From Pegoplata infirma (Eukaryota; Arthropoda; Insecta; Diptera; Anthomyiidae), in NCBI GenBank assembly GCA_963921195.1, contig OY992540.1:12779136-12843135 (forward strand): DNA of 64,000 nt, given 5' to 3'. Within the stretch, counting starts at the first letter, position 1, and each line of letters begins with the position of its first letter. Under the pieces are notes generated by a model that ran no database searches, was not told the DNA's origin, and worked only from the letters and a program-made list of their open reading frames with translations. Of the stretch, positions 21,449 to 32,092 are shown one piece after another. The position numbers and the translations under genes were made by a program.

Positions 21449-22516
21449 TAATTTTAGAAAAAAATACTTTTTTTTAGAAAAAGAACCGTTTTTTAAGTAA
21501 AAAGTACTTACTTAAAAAAATATATTTTCTAAAAAAAGTTGTTTTTTACTACTTTTTAAAAAAAAGTACTTTTTTTCAAAAATAAGTACTTTTTTCTAGA
21601 AAAGTAATTTTTTTCTAAAAAAGGAGTATTTAAGTACTTTTTTAGAAAAAAAGTACTTTTTTTGGAAAAAATACTTTTTTTTTTAGAAAAAGTACCTTTT
21701 GAAGAAAAAAAACACTTTTTAGAAAAAGTAAATTTTTTTAGAAAAAAGTACTTTTTTTTTGAAAAATTACCTATTTTAAAAAAAAGTTATTTTTTTTTAG
21801 AAAAAGTACCTTTTTTTAGAAAAAGTACCTTTTTCAGAAAAAAGTTTTTTAAAAAAAGTTACTTTTTTTAAAACAAAGTACTTTTTTCTAAAAACGTAGT
21901 AAAACTTTACTTTAAAAAAAAAAACGTAAGTAAATTTTTTTTCTAAAAATTACTTTATTTTTTTTTAAAAAAAGTACTATATTTTCTTAAATATTACTTT
22001 TTAGGAAAAAAAGTACCATTTTTCTAAATAAGTACTTTTTTCCAGAAAAAATACGTTTTTGTCTTAAAGGTGAGATAGTACTTTTCTAAAAAAAGCGCTA
22101 CTTTTTCTAAAAAAGCACTTTCTCTCCAAAGAAGTACTTTTTTTTATTTTTCCTAAAATAGCACTAGTTGTCCTAAAAAAAGTTTTTTTTCTAAGAAAGT
22201 ACTATTTTTTAGTATAAAATTCATTAAATTTTGCTGCAAAATGTTTTTATTCACCAAAATTTCTACAACATAGTTTATATCACCCTTTTTTGAAAAATAC
22301 CCGGGTATTTACCAATTTCTACCCAATTTACCTATTTTACAGGGTATTTACCCTTTGCCCATCTCTAACCATTGATCTTTTTCGAATTAGATCTGTAAAT
22401 GGTGTAGAGTTTAACAACATTCAATAGAATATCTTTTGTTCAGCACTTTGTAATTTTATTTCTGCGATACATTATTTTATTTACAACTATACAGATTAGA
22501 ACAAAAAACTAAAATG

Positions 22517-22775
22517 CCCACGTCTACACTAAAGAAAAAGCTTCGTGAAATTAATGAAAATTGACATAAGTTTAATGAAAAATGACTAGCGTTTTCAACC
22601 GTGGACAGGTTTCATTTGATCAATGAAATGGGTATCATTAAAGTTCCTTTCAATGAAATCTAACATGGAAATAATGAAAATATTCGTAGACCTTGTTTGA
22701 AAAGTTTTATGAAGTTTTTCATAAAATGAATGAAAGTATTCATTGATTTAATGTGGACTAGCAGTATGTAATTGA
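22517..22775. repeat. Word-dense element, TTAATGAAAA / TTTTCATT
   Basis: It begins TACACTAAAGAAAAAG and contains about ten ATGAAA-type words in both orientations (GAAATTAATGAAAATTG, AAGTTTAATGAAAAATG, TTTTCATAAAATGAATG). The right boundary is uncertain. Confidence 0.4.
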
Positions 22776-23191
22776 AAGAAAACTTAAAATAAAATTAATG
22801 AAAATTTTTATTAATAACAATTTTCAATTATAACATTTTTTTGTGAGTCACGTGTAACCGTTAGTGAAATTTTATTTCTTTTACGTGGTTAATTTGCCTA
22901 AAAAAACATTTTTATGGGTTTTACTTAGTTTTCCCACACAAAAATTTACTCCAACCTTAAATTGTTATACATTAGTAAAAAAAACGAAATAATATAAAAC
23001 AGCGCAGATTTTAGTAAATATAAATAATAATTATTTACGTTTCATTTTAAATTTCCTATAAAAAGTCTAAAAAAATCAAAAAAACAAGTTAGAAAAAATA
23101 CACTATATAGATTTCACTCTGTTTTCTAACACAAAATTTCAACATTAAATTTCAATACTTACGTAAAACCACAAAATAATATAAAACAACG

Positions 23192-23999
23192 CACTCAAAA
23201 TAATCACTCTGTTAAATTACAGAGATACTCTGCTGAGCCAGCAGAAAATACCATAGATTTCCAACCAGCAAGATTTTTTGTTATTTTACGAAGAAAACTC
23301 TGTAAAATGATTTCGATAAAAAACTGCAAATTTACAGAATTATCTATACAATATTGATATACCCGAAAAAAATTTTACCAAAAAAACTCTGAAAATTTAT
23401 AAAGTTTTAGTTAAATGCATTTTATGAGTTCAAAAAATTTTACAAAAAAACTCTGTAAATTTACAAAGTTTTAGTTAAATCCATTTTATGAGTAAAACTT
23501 CTCTGCATCAAAAACATTAATTAAAATCAAAAAAAAAATTAATTAATTAAAATTTTAATTTTGTTAAATTTGCCCGATTTAATGCTTCCAAATTGTAAAT
23601 TTCCTTTTTTATTTTTGTGAATATTACGAGTTTTTAATGAGTAACTCCAATTTTACAAGTCATCCTCGTAAAAGTGTTGAAGTGTTTTTTATTTGAAAAC
23701 GGTATTACAGAGCAATCAGTAAAATTACAAATGAAATTTAGTATTTTGGTTACGAGAAAAAAACAAAGTATTTTTCTAAAATCCGTTTTTTAACAAAAAA
23801 AAAAAATTGTTTATTATCTGGAAAATAGAGATTATAAAGTAAAAAGTAAAATTACAGATAAAATTTTGTTTTTCAGTCACAAGAAAATACAAAGTATTTT
23901 CTTAAAATCTGTATTTCGACAGATAACTCTGTCGAAAATCTGTCGAATTGAGATTACAGTCATTTTACAGAGTATTTAACAGAGTAATTATTTTGAGTG
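23192..23999. mobile_element. CACTCAAAA-ended TIR element, CTCTGTAA words, CG duplication
   Basis: CACTCAAAATAATCACTCTG and its near-exact inverse (one mismatch, CAGAGTAATTATTTTGAGTG) terminate it. CG flanks both sides. A tandem relative of the flank (ATAAAACAGCGCAGATTTTA near 22,995) shows the site without insertion. The interior is dominated by CTCTGTAAATTTACAAAG-like palindromes. It is non-coding. Confidence 0.75.
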
Positions 24000-24003
24000 C
24001 GCG

Positions 24004-24662
24004 AATTTTATTAAATATATCACGAATGTTTTTTTTTTTCAGTGTAAATTGCATTTTCATTCAAACAAAGAGGCGTCTATCATTCAGTTAATATCTCAAT
24101 TGCACCAGGAAAAAAGTTTTAATTTTCATGCGGATGTGGTTTCCTGTTGGAATAAGTTTCTATAGAACTTTTCAAAACCGACTACCTTTATAAACAAAAA
24201 ATTAAACTAAAAAAACTTTTTAAATCATCATAAAATAGGGAGAATACAAAGAAAACTACTTCTAAAACGAAAACCAGTTGGAAAAACTATAATAAAGTTC
24301 ATTATTTCACGGCAGCAGGTTTTAATATGCACAAAAACAATTGATGTCCTCAAGATAGACTGTGGGCTTTTTATATATTCTTGATTTAATTAAAAAAAAA
24401 AAAAATTGAAAAGGAAGTAAAGATTAAGCCACGATTAAACTGATCTAATAAGGGAAGTACTCCGATTTTCCTGAAAATTAAAATATATATAAAAGAGACG
24501 GTTTTAAGGTTGGGGTGTCTCGGCTTATCGGTCAAATTAGGGTTTAAAAATTGCGTTGCCCCCTTATGCAACAAAGTGGACCTTTGGGAAAATTCCGATA
24601 ACTCTTGAACTAACAGGAATATCGTCAAAAGCAAAAATACGTGTCGACTTAAATGTAATAAA
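24004..24662. other. No gene recognised
   Basis: Apparently single-copy sequence with moderate GC near 24,440-24,650. Short open frames run both ways without recognisable motifs. Confidence 0.45.
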
Positions 24663-24952
24663 AGCCCTGTTTTCGCATAACCGTATATACGCTTACCCAT
24701 ACAAATTTTAAAGTATCCACGCTTATTTTTAACTTGTATAATTATCGGCGTTGAAATGAAGCGTCGATAAAAAGTGATGTCAAGTTCACATTTTTATTGA
24801 AATGTCAAAGACACAAACCTTTTTCTTTGTTAATAGCAAATACACAAACCTTTTTTTACAAAAGTGATGCCAAGTAAATTTTGTTAAACGTGGATGCGTT
24901 TACGGTTAATCGGTTAATGTTAACATGTATACGATTATGCGAAAACAGGGCT
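24663..24952. mobile_element. 290-bp MITE, AGCCCTGTTTTCGCATAA termini
   Basis: AGCCCTGTTTTCGCATAACC and its inverse (one mismatch) bound the element, with about 25 bp of symmetry and further matching CGTATA. Flanks read ATAAA on the left and AAAGA on the right, so a short AAA duplication is possible. It is non-coding. Confidence 0.75.
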
Positions 24953-25009
24953 AAAGATTATTTCGTATTCATATGGATACCGTAGGTACACTGATAGAAA
25001 TTAATACAT

Positions 25010-25285
25010 GACAATAATAAAAATCTTCAATAATGTTATGAAAAATTACGTTAAAAAGGAACCTATGTAGGGTTTCATTGAATTAATGAATTAGGCATCA
25101 TAAAATCTAATTGCAAGAACAACTTTTACTAAATTAATGAAAATTGTTCATACAAAATATAATTTGTATTTTATGAACATTTTTCCTTACTTTAATAAAA
25201 AAAGTATTTAATTCTTATGAAATACTTTCATTAAATAAATCCTACTTTTTTTTGAAATGAAATATTTTGATTAAATAAATTTATT
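25010..25285. repeat. Word-dense repeat, AATGTTATGAAAA / TTTATGAAC
   Basis: ATGAAA/TTTCATT words in both orientations start after ACACTGATAGAAATTAA. It is similar in style to 2808-3035 and 22,517-22,775. Boundaries are not defined. Confidence 0.35.
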
Positions 25286-26476
25286 TTTATCCAACAAAAT
25301 TTTTTTAAAACATACCTATGCCCTATCTCCACTCCCTAAGTAGGCTCCCATACAAATAACAGTTGGAGCAAATTTTATAAAAATGTAATTTTGTATGGGA
25401 GCCTACTTAGGGAGTGGAGATAGGGCATAGGTATATTATAAAAAAATGTTGTAGGGTAGTAATAAATGGGGGTCGGTCTCACTAATAACCCCTCTATACC
25501 TATGCCCTATCTCCACTCCCTAAGTAGGCTCCCATACAAATAACAGTTGGAGCAAATTTTATAAAAATGTAATTTTGTATGGGAGCCTACTTAGGGAGTG
25601 GAGATAGGGCATAGGTATATTATAAAAAAATGTTGTAGGGTAGTAATAAATGGGGGTCGGTCTCACTAATAACCCCTCTCGGACGCACCATTGGACCGGT
25701 AAAAGCTGATTAAATAAAACAAATTTACAAAAAATAAAAAAAATTGTATGGGGACCGCCTTAACAATTAGAGATAGAGGGTAGGTGTGTTCAGAGAAAAT
25801 GTTTGGACTAAAAAAATATTGTGGGTTGGTCATACTTTTTGTTGCTCTAAAAAATTTTGAAAAATTGTGTGGGATAAAATTTTGAAAAATTTTGTTTTGT
25901 GTGGGAGCCCCTTTAGAAATTAGAGATAGGGTATTAGTTTGTTCCAAATAAATGTTTAGACGAAAAAATTAATAGGGTTCGGTCTTATAAAGGACCCCTC
26001 TATGACGCACCATTCGAGCAGTAGAAATGATTTTAAGATTGGATAATTACAATAAAAATTTTTCAAAAAATAGTAAAAATCATTATCCACGATCCTCCTG
26101 GGCAAAAAATTTGTAGAATCGATAGAAGTTTTACACAAAAAAATTTCAAAAAAATCGAAGAGTACAAACATTTTCAAAAATGAGATTTAAATTTTGAAAC
26201 TTAAAAATCGCATACTAGAGCGCTTTTAAGAATTTTTTGGGATTTTTTTTTAAAAATTACGTAAAAAAAACAAAAATTTTGAAAAAAAAAAATTTAAATT
26301 TGGACCATTATTGAAGAAGTTATGAGTAAAAGAAGTTTGAGTAAAGGAACAAACTACCAATTTTTAAAAATTCGATATCTTTTGAAGAAGTTTTCGAAGG
26401 GTACTAAAAACTGTTAACAAATTGGGAAAATCTAAAAAAAAAATTTTCAAAGTGTCCGATTTGACATGGAATGCCC
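25286..26476 (-). mobile_element. GGGGCATTCC-family element, rearranged
   Basis: The right edge GTCCGATTTGACATGGAATG-CCCC (26,453-26,476) is the family's left terminus in reverse. The body runs leftwards through AACGGG-less versions of the 40,321 copy to the repeated unit (GGGGTCGGTCTCACTAATAA, GGGAGCC). The left part is replaced by a tandem, hairpin-bearing duplication, and beyond it the sequence turns to forward orientation (TTTAAAACATACCTATG). The opposite terminus is not present. Confidence 0.7.
25314..25681. repeat. Two 184-bp tandem units, each holding a 43-bp-arm hairpin
   Basis: Units start at 25,314 and 25,498 and are almost identical. Within each, ACCTATGCCCTATCTCCACT..CCCATACAAA is repeated in reverse about 35 bases later (TTTGTATGGGAGCC..GGGCATAGGT). 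Both could fold into long stem-loops. Confidence 0.9.
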
Positions 26477-26479
26477 CAT

Positions 26480-27032
26480 ATACACTGTATATGTTTTCAC
26501 ATAAATACCCCCAAAATTTATAAATTTTTTCCCCAACGAATGACAAAATTTTATAAAAATTTAAGAATTCTTCGATTATGCATTAAAATATTTTAAATTT
26601 GATTTTGTTTTCAATTTTATATTTATGAATTTTTCTAAACTTTTCAGAATTTTTACAATTTCTACCAATTGCCAATTTTAATTTAATTTTATTTTTTCTT
26701 TCTTTATAGGGTTTCCCCATTAAGAGCAGTATAACTTAAAAATTAAGTAAGTTGATATTATATATTTTTTTTTCAATCTTTGCATCCCTTAATCTCAAAA
26801 AATATGGTTCTAATAACACTGTGCAAAAAGAAAAATGACCTCCATGGTTTCCATACCAAACTAAAGTAAACTATCAAAAAACAAAATTTTGCAAAGTTAG
26901 TTCGAATTTATTTTGTATGGCCCACTGAAGTTTTTAATTTAATATCAAAAAAGCTATAAAAAACGCACAACCCTCTTCAAACAAGTTTAGGTTGTGTTAA
27001 AATGGTGACAAAATCGGCTAATGGCATTTCAC
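26480..27032. other. No gene recognised
   Basis: AT-rich sequence. I see no repeat partner or convincing coding segment. Confidence 0.45.
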
Positions 27033-28067
27033 TCCTCGTTATTTTGAACGTTATAAATCGTTAACAAGAAAACCCTAGCTGATCCTGTTTTCGAGTTATT
27101 GCTAAATAATTACACTGTTTGACAACAAAAACCTCCGTTTTTGAGATATTCGCTGTTAAAAAGTCTTCCGCACTTTTGGGGGTCCACTATTATGTTGTTT
27201 CCAAAAAATAGTACTTTATTTCATATAAGTTGGACCTCCTGATTTCAAAACTAAAATTTAAATTTTTCTAGTATGTTCCGTTTTCGAGATATTAGCGTTC
27301 GAGATTTTCGCGTGAAAAATTTTCAAACAGGAATATCTCGAAAACGGAACATGCTACAAAAATTTGGATTGCAGTTCTGGAATCAGAAGATCCATTTTAT
27401 ATGAAATCAAGTCCTATTTTTGAATTAATATGGTTTATTGACTTTTTAACAACGAATATCTCAAAAACTAGACGTGCTAAAAAAATTAAAAAAACAAGTA
27501 AGAGTGATAAATTCGGTTGTGCCGAATCTTTTATACCCTCCAACACGTTTAAAATTAAAAAAAATTGCAGGTGCGTCTTTTTTTTTGGCAGGGGGGGGGG
27601 GTCGGTGGAGTTGGTGGGGGACACCTGTATCCCCGCTCTATATGTTTATAAATTATTTGTTTATGATGTTTACACTTCAATAATACATTTTTATCGTTAT
27701 TTTTAATTAATTTCTTTAACCACGCCCCCACAGGGGGCGGCCTGAAAAAAAACCAAATTTTCTAACCCCCTTGGTCCAAGCGCAGGTCTATGAACATAAA
27801 ATATGACATACAAATGTTACATTTGTTGAGCAAAAATTAAAAAAAACTCGTAAAAATATCGTGTTTTTCAGTGGTCGTTTTAGTTCCTCAAGGGGAAACT
27901 TTTTTTCCCCTGGTCCGATTTTGCCCATCTTCGAACTTAACCTTACCAGTAACATAAGATATATTCTTGCCCAATTTCAGGTGTCTAGCTCTTTTGGTTT
28001 GCATCATTATTTCTACAGACGGACGGACGGACGTCGCTAGAATGTCTTAGATTCTATCATGGATCAA

Positions 28068-29716
28068 TCTATACTTCTATACTAATATTATAAAGAGGTA
28101 ATGTTTGTATGTTTTTTTGTTTGTTTGTTTGTTTGTAGAAAGTAATCTCTGGAACTACTCATTCGATTTCAAAAAAGTTTTCAGCAATATTTAGAGTGTT
28201 CCTCCCGGACGGACATAGACTAGGTTTCATCGGCCACGCCCACTTCTACGCCCACTTTTTGACAAAAAACGTAAAATTTAAAAATCTTCAAAACTACTAA
28301 ACCGATTTCAATTTTTTTTTTAGCAATACATACTTGGAATGGTCCTTCATGATGGACATATGCTGGGTTTCATCGACCACACCCACTTTTGGCAAAAAAC
28401 TTAAAATTTAAATATCTTTGAAACTACTCATCCGATTTAAAAAATGCTTTTACCAATATTTAGAGTGCTCCCCCAGAGTGGACATAGTGTAGGATATTTT
28501 GACCACGCCCACTTCAACGCCCACTTTTGGCAAAGAATTTAAAATTTAAATATCTATGAGACTACTCATCCGATTTCAAACATTTTTTCACCAATATTTA
28601 GGGTGTTCCTCCAGAGTGGACATAGGCTAGAAATCATCGACCACGCCCACTTCTTCGCCTATTTTTTGGCCAAAAACCTAAAATTTAAAAATCTCCTAAA
28701 TTACTCACACGATTTCCAAAATTTTTCCACCAATGCTTAGTATGGTTCTTTAGTGTGGAAATATGCTGAGTTTCATTGACCCCGCCCACTTTCGACACGA
28801 AAAACGTAAAATTTAAATGTTATGAATCTACTCATCCGATTTCAAAAATTTTATCACCAAATATACATTTTTAATGGTCCTTCAGGGTGGACATGGGCTA
28901 GCTTTCATCAACCACACCCATTCTACGCCCAGTTTTGGTTAAAAAAACGTAAAATTTCAAAATCTCCAAAACTACTAATTCGGTTTAAAAAATTTTTTTT
29001 CTCCAATATTAAGAATGGTCCTAGGGTTCATCGACGTAAAACTTTAGATAGACGAAACCTTTTATGATGTTTCAAAAATGATTTCACTAATATTTATAAA
29101 TCTCCTTCAGGGTGAGTTAGGGTAGGTTTCATTGACCGCACACATTTTAAAGATCACTTTGGGTCAAAAGACTTCAAATTTAAAAACCTTTAAGACTACT
29201 CATCTGATTTCAAAACATTCTGAAAATTTAATGGAGCAAATAGTTGCAATGAAGTGAACTTTTTAACCTTTTCTATCTCCTGAAATATTGGTCATAGAAA
29301 CTTGAAATGTGGGATCCTCCTGCCCAAAAAATCCCTATTTCTTCAACGCATGTTTTGGAACGCAATAAACTGGAATTCAATGAATTGAAACGAATAGAAC
29401 AGGGAACGAAATGGAATAGAACGGGGAACGAAATGAAATGATACGGAGAATGAAAGGATATCAATAATAACGATATAAGAGCTCGAAAATGTTCAAGAAA
29501 TTGTTTTACCGGAACGAACATGATTCCGGACTAAACGCGGCTGTTTGAATTTTATTGTTTGTTTTAAATAGTTTTTAATTAAGACTTCAACGATAAAAAT
29601 TTAATAAAATTAAGATTCTGCAGGGGACAATTTTAGAAATGGGGACTCTAATCCTGAAGCTTCTTTAATTCCGTATTTATTATTACCGGTGACAAAGTTC
29701 CGGGCGGGCCTGCTAG
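28068..29716 (+). mobile_element. Non-autonomous Helitron, complete, 1649 bp
   Basis: The 5' end is TCTATACTTCTATACTAATA and the 3' end is GGGCGGGCCTGCTAG. Insertion is exactly between A (28,067) and T (29,717) without duplication; the empty site is visible as A|T at 44,052-44,053 in the sister DINE-like copy. TC at the 5' end, CTAG at the 3' end and an A|T target are the Helitron rules. The TACTAATATTATAAAG start is common among arthropod Helitrons. The interior is a tandem array. No Rep/helicase frame is present. Confidence 0.9.
28135..29235 (+). repeat. Tandem array of about 120-bp units inside the Helitron
   Basis: Eight or nine diverged units each run through ACTACTCATCCGATTTCAAA, CCAATATTTAGAGTG, GTGGACATAGGCTAGGTTTC, GACCACGCCCACTTC and AAAAACGTAAAATTTAAA. 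The rightmost units are the most degraded. Confidence 0.85.
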
Positions 29717-29985
29717 TATTATATATACTTTGTGGGGTCCTCGACCGATATTTCGATATGTTACACACGGAATGACAAAGTGAGTATACCCCCATACTGT
29801 GATTGGATGGTATAAAAATTGGATGGCAGAATTGGATTCAGGGGAGCAAAATCTATAAGAATCAGTTGGATATTTCACTGGGAGGGTTTTGCTGTCAAAC
29901 AGTGTAATTATTTAGCAATAACTCGAAAACAGGATCAGCTAGGATTTTCGTGTTAACGATTTTTAAAGTTCAAAATAAAGAGTAA

Positions 29986-30206
29986 CGTATATATATTATT
30001 GATCCATGATCGATTCTAAGACATTTTATGAATGTCCGTCTGTCCGTCCTGTCCGTCTGTCTCATCTTCTTCTGAAGATTGGCACAAATATGTCTCATGT
30101 TCATAGGCAGGTTAAGTTCGTGAATGGGCAAAATCGGGCTAGGGTGATTAAAGTTCCCCCTAAAGAACTGAACCAACCTCTGAAAAAATACACTTTTTTT
30201 ACATTT
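29986..30206 (+). mobile_element. DINE-like element, type 3, internal fragment
   Basis: It starts in the TA core (GTATATATATTATTGATCC), has the GTCY tract at 30,033-30,061 and the type 3 body to AAATACACTTTTTTTACAT, where the next complete copy begins. Confidence 0.8.
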
Positions 30207-31247
30207 GTATACCCTCCAACAACAGTATGGGGGTATACTCACTTTGCCATTCCGTTTGTAACGCATCGAAATATCGGTCGGGGACCCCATAAAGTATATA
30301 TATTATTGATCTATGATCGATTCTAAGACATTCTATGAATGTCCGTCTGTCCGTCTGTCTATAGATAACACAATGCAGTCCAAAATAAAACAGCTAGACT
30401 CCTGAAGTTTGGCACAAATATGTCTCATGTTTAGGGATGAGATTTCCATGCAAATGCATGTTTTTTGTCGATAGTTTAAAAACAATATCGACCAATTATC
30501 TTTTCGAATCAAGAAATTTGCGTTAAAATGGCATCGATTTGTTTTTGCATATTTTGCATATTTTGGTGAAAATGCATATTTTTGCATATTTTGGTTTTAA
30601 ATGCATATTTTTTGCATATTTCCAACTTTTAAGTGCATATTTTTGCATAAATTAGCAAAAAGCCAAGTTGAAATTTATTTGTTTCAAAAACTATTTGAAA
30701 TTTTAAAAAATTATTTTGGAAATAAGACAAAGTATTTTTTTTCTTAAATTTTTTTTTTATAGATTGTGTTAATTTCTAAAAAATCTTGCTTATATAAAGT
30801 TTTAAATGTTACTATTGAAACCCGGCGTTACTTTTTGCTTTCTAAGAAGTTTTTCTTATGAAAACAATATGTTTATTGCACACATTTTATTTTTTAGTGC
30901 ATATTTTCAGGATTTTTAGTGCATATTTTGAATTTTTTAGCGCATATTTTAAGCGCATATTTTCGATTTTTTTGTGCATGAAAATCTCATCCCTACTCAT
31001 GTTCATAGGCAGGTTAAGTTCGTGAATGGGAAAAATCGGGGCAGGGGGAAAAAAGTTCCCCCTTGACGAACTAAACCATTCCCTGAAAAAATACACTTTT
31101 TTACATGTTTTTTTTTGTATCCCTTGTATCCCTCCCCCCAAAAAAAAAAATCGCCCCTGACAATTTTTTTTTTTTTTAATTTTTTTTTTTTACATTTTGG
31201 AGGGTATAAAAGATTCGGCACAGCCGAATTTAACACTCTCACTTGTT
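30207..31247 (+). mobile_element. DINE-like element, type 3, split by a hAT MITE
   Basis: TATACCCTCCAACAACAGTA begins it. Core, GTCY tract and body follow to CTCATGTT at 30,431, then resume at 30,996. The 3' end has TTTTGGAGGGTATAAA, the perfect hairpin TTCGGC-ACA-GCCGAA and CACTTG. Removing the MITE and one target copy restores continuity. Confidence 0.85.
30432..30995. mobile_element. hAT MITE, 564 bp, TSD CTCATGTT, TGCATATTTT words
   Basis: The ends TAGGGATGAGATTTCCATGC and GCATGAAAATCTCATCCCTA are TIRs matching at 19 of 20 bases. A perfect 8-bp duplication CTCATGTT lies at 30,424-30,431 and 30,996-31,003. Many TGCATATTTT words fill both flanks of the interior. Relatives occur at 47,454-47,653 and 48,222-48,728. 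No coding capacity. Confidence 0.93.
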
Positions 31248-31280
31248 TTTTTGTATTTTTGTTAAATAAATGAAACATTT

Positions 31281-31428
31281 GGTATATTTATCGCGATGGG
31301 AAGGTGCTCTCAACGTCCCCCACTGACCCCATCACTCCAACCAAAAAAAACGGCCCTGACAATTGTTTTTTATTACATTTTGGAGGGTATAAAATATTCG
31401 GCACAGCCGAATTTAACACTCATTTGTT
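31281..31428 (+). mobile_element. DINE-like element, type 3, 3' fragment
   Basis: TTTATCGCGATGGGAAGGTG, then TTTTGGAGGGTATAAAATA and the hairpin TTCGGC-ACA-GCCGAA, ending CATTTG near 31,425. Confidence 0.8.
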
Positions 31429-31954
31429 TATAGCTGAAATTGACTCTAATAACCATATTATAATATGTAGGTATCCTTTCGAAAATTGGCAGGCAATATA
31501 TTTTGTATTCAGAAATCATCTTTTCAAATTTTTAAGGAATCGGATCAGTTCTTCTTGTAGTCCCCATACCAACCACATTCTCGATATTTACATAATCTCT
31601 CAAAATTCATCAATATAGGAAATATTTGTAAAAATTTTGATTTGTAGGAGTTAATTGTGTACTTTGTTAGCCTAATCAAGTCTAAATATAATTGGACCAT
31701 TTTTGGACTAAGACCCCATATATAAATTTCGACCGATATTCAGTTAAATCGGTCTGTTGGCAATAGGGATGCCAAACGGGATTGACATTTACAAATCCCG
31801 GGATTCGGGATTTCGGGATTTTTCGGGATCCCGGGATTTTTCGGGATTTATTAAAATTAATGTTTTTTTCGTAACATTTTTAATAAATTTTTTATATAAT
31901 TAAATATTCAATTAATTCATAACCATTGAATATTTTTCGTAAAGTTTCACATAT

Positions 31955-32092
31955 TTAGCACAGAAAACCGAAAATTTAGGAACATCTATGACCGATTTGA
32001 ATAGACTCGAGCGATGTGCGTCTGTGAAAGACGCGATGCAGTCGAATTCAAATGATTAGAAAATACTTTTTTTTCGGTCGGCCCCTTTTGTA
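31955..32092 (+). mobile_element. DINE-like internal fragment inside the hAT-type element
   Basis: ACATCTATGACCGATTTGAA, GAGCGATGTGCGTCTGTGAA and GATGCAGTC resemble the core-to-body junction of type 3 copies, diverged. The LINE tail starts at 32,093. Confidence 0.45.

Larger units (their letters stand above)
19575..22367. mobile_element. hAT-type non-autonomous element, 2.8 kb, TSD ACCATTGA
   Basis: The ends TAGTGATGGG and CCCATCTCTA form 10-bp TIRs with one mismatch. A perfect 8-bp duplication ACCATTGA flanks them (19,567-19,574 and 22,368-22,375). An 8-bp duplication with TAGNGATGGG ends is diagnostic of hAT. Subterminal words GGGTAAATA/TATTTACCC lie near both ends. The rest is more than 100 copies of AAAGTAC/GTACTTTTTT, interrupted by three smaller inverted-repeat elements and one GGGGATTCC end. 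No transposase frame is present. Confidence 0.9.
27493..29816 (-). mobile_element. DINE-like element, type 3, split by a Helitron
   Basis: In minus orientation the 3' end ACAAGTAAGAGTG is followed by the hairpin TTCGGT-TGT-GCCGAA and TATACCCTCC. The body includes a G-rich tract (27,590-27,620) and GGGCGGCC-like sequence, and runs to the GTCY tract and AATGTCTTAGATTC. The 5' part resumes at 29,717 (TATTATATATACTTTGTGGG) and ends near 29,816. The uninterrupted relative is 43,459-44,152. Confidence 0.85.
27033..29988. repeat. Large inverted repeat enclosing DINE-like element and Helitron
   Basis: Bases 27,033-27,135 (GTTATTTTGAACGTTATAAA..CCTAGCTGATCCTGTTTTCG) and 29,886-29,988 are reverse complements with few mismatches. 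Inside, a second pair of arms of about 95 bp (27,192-27,290 and 27,325-27,425, with TTCCGTTTTCGAGATATT) forms a tighter hairpin. It looks like a foldback element into which the DINE-like copy inserted. The exact ends are not resolved. Confidence 0.6.

Noticed and set aside
25666..26177. Minus-strand open frames of 73-93 residues shared with 40,780-41,295 and 53,099-53,398
   Set aside because: The similarity is explained by copies of the GGGGCATTCC element. Frames are not conserved in length or start and the codon pattern is not protein-like.
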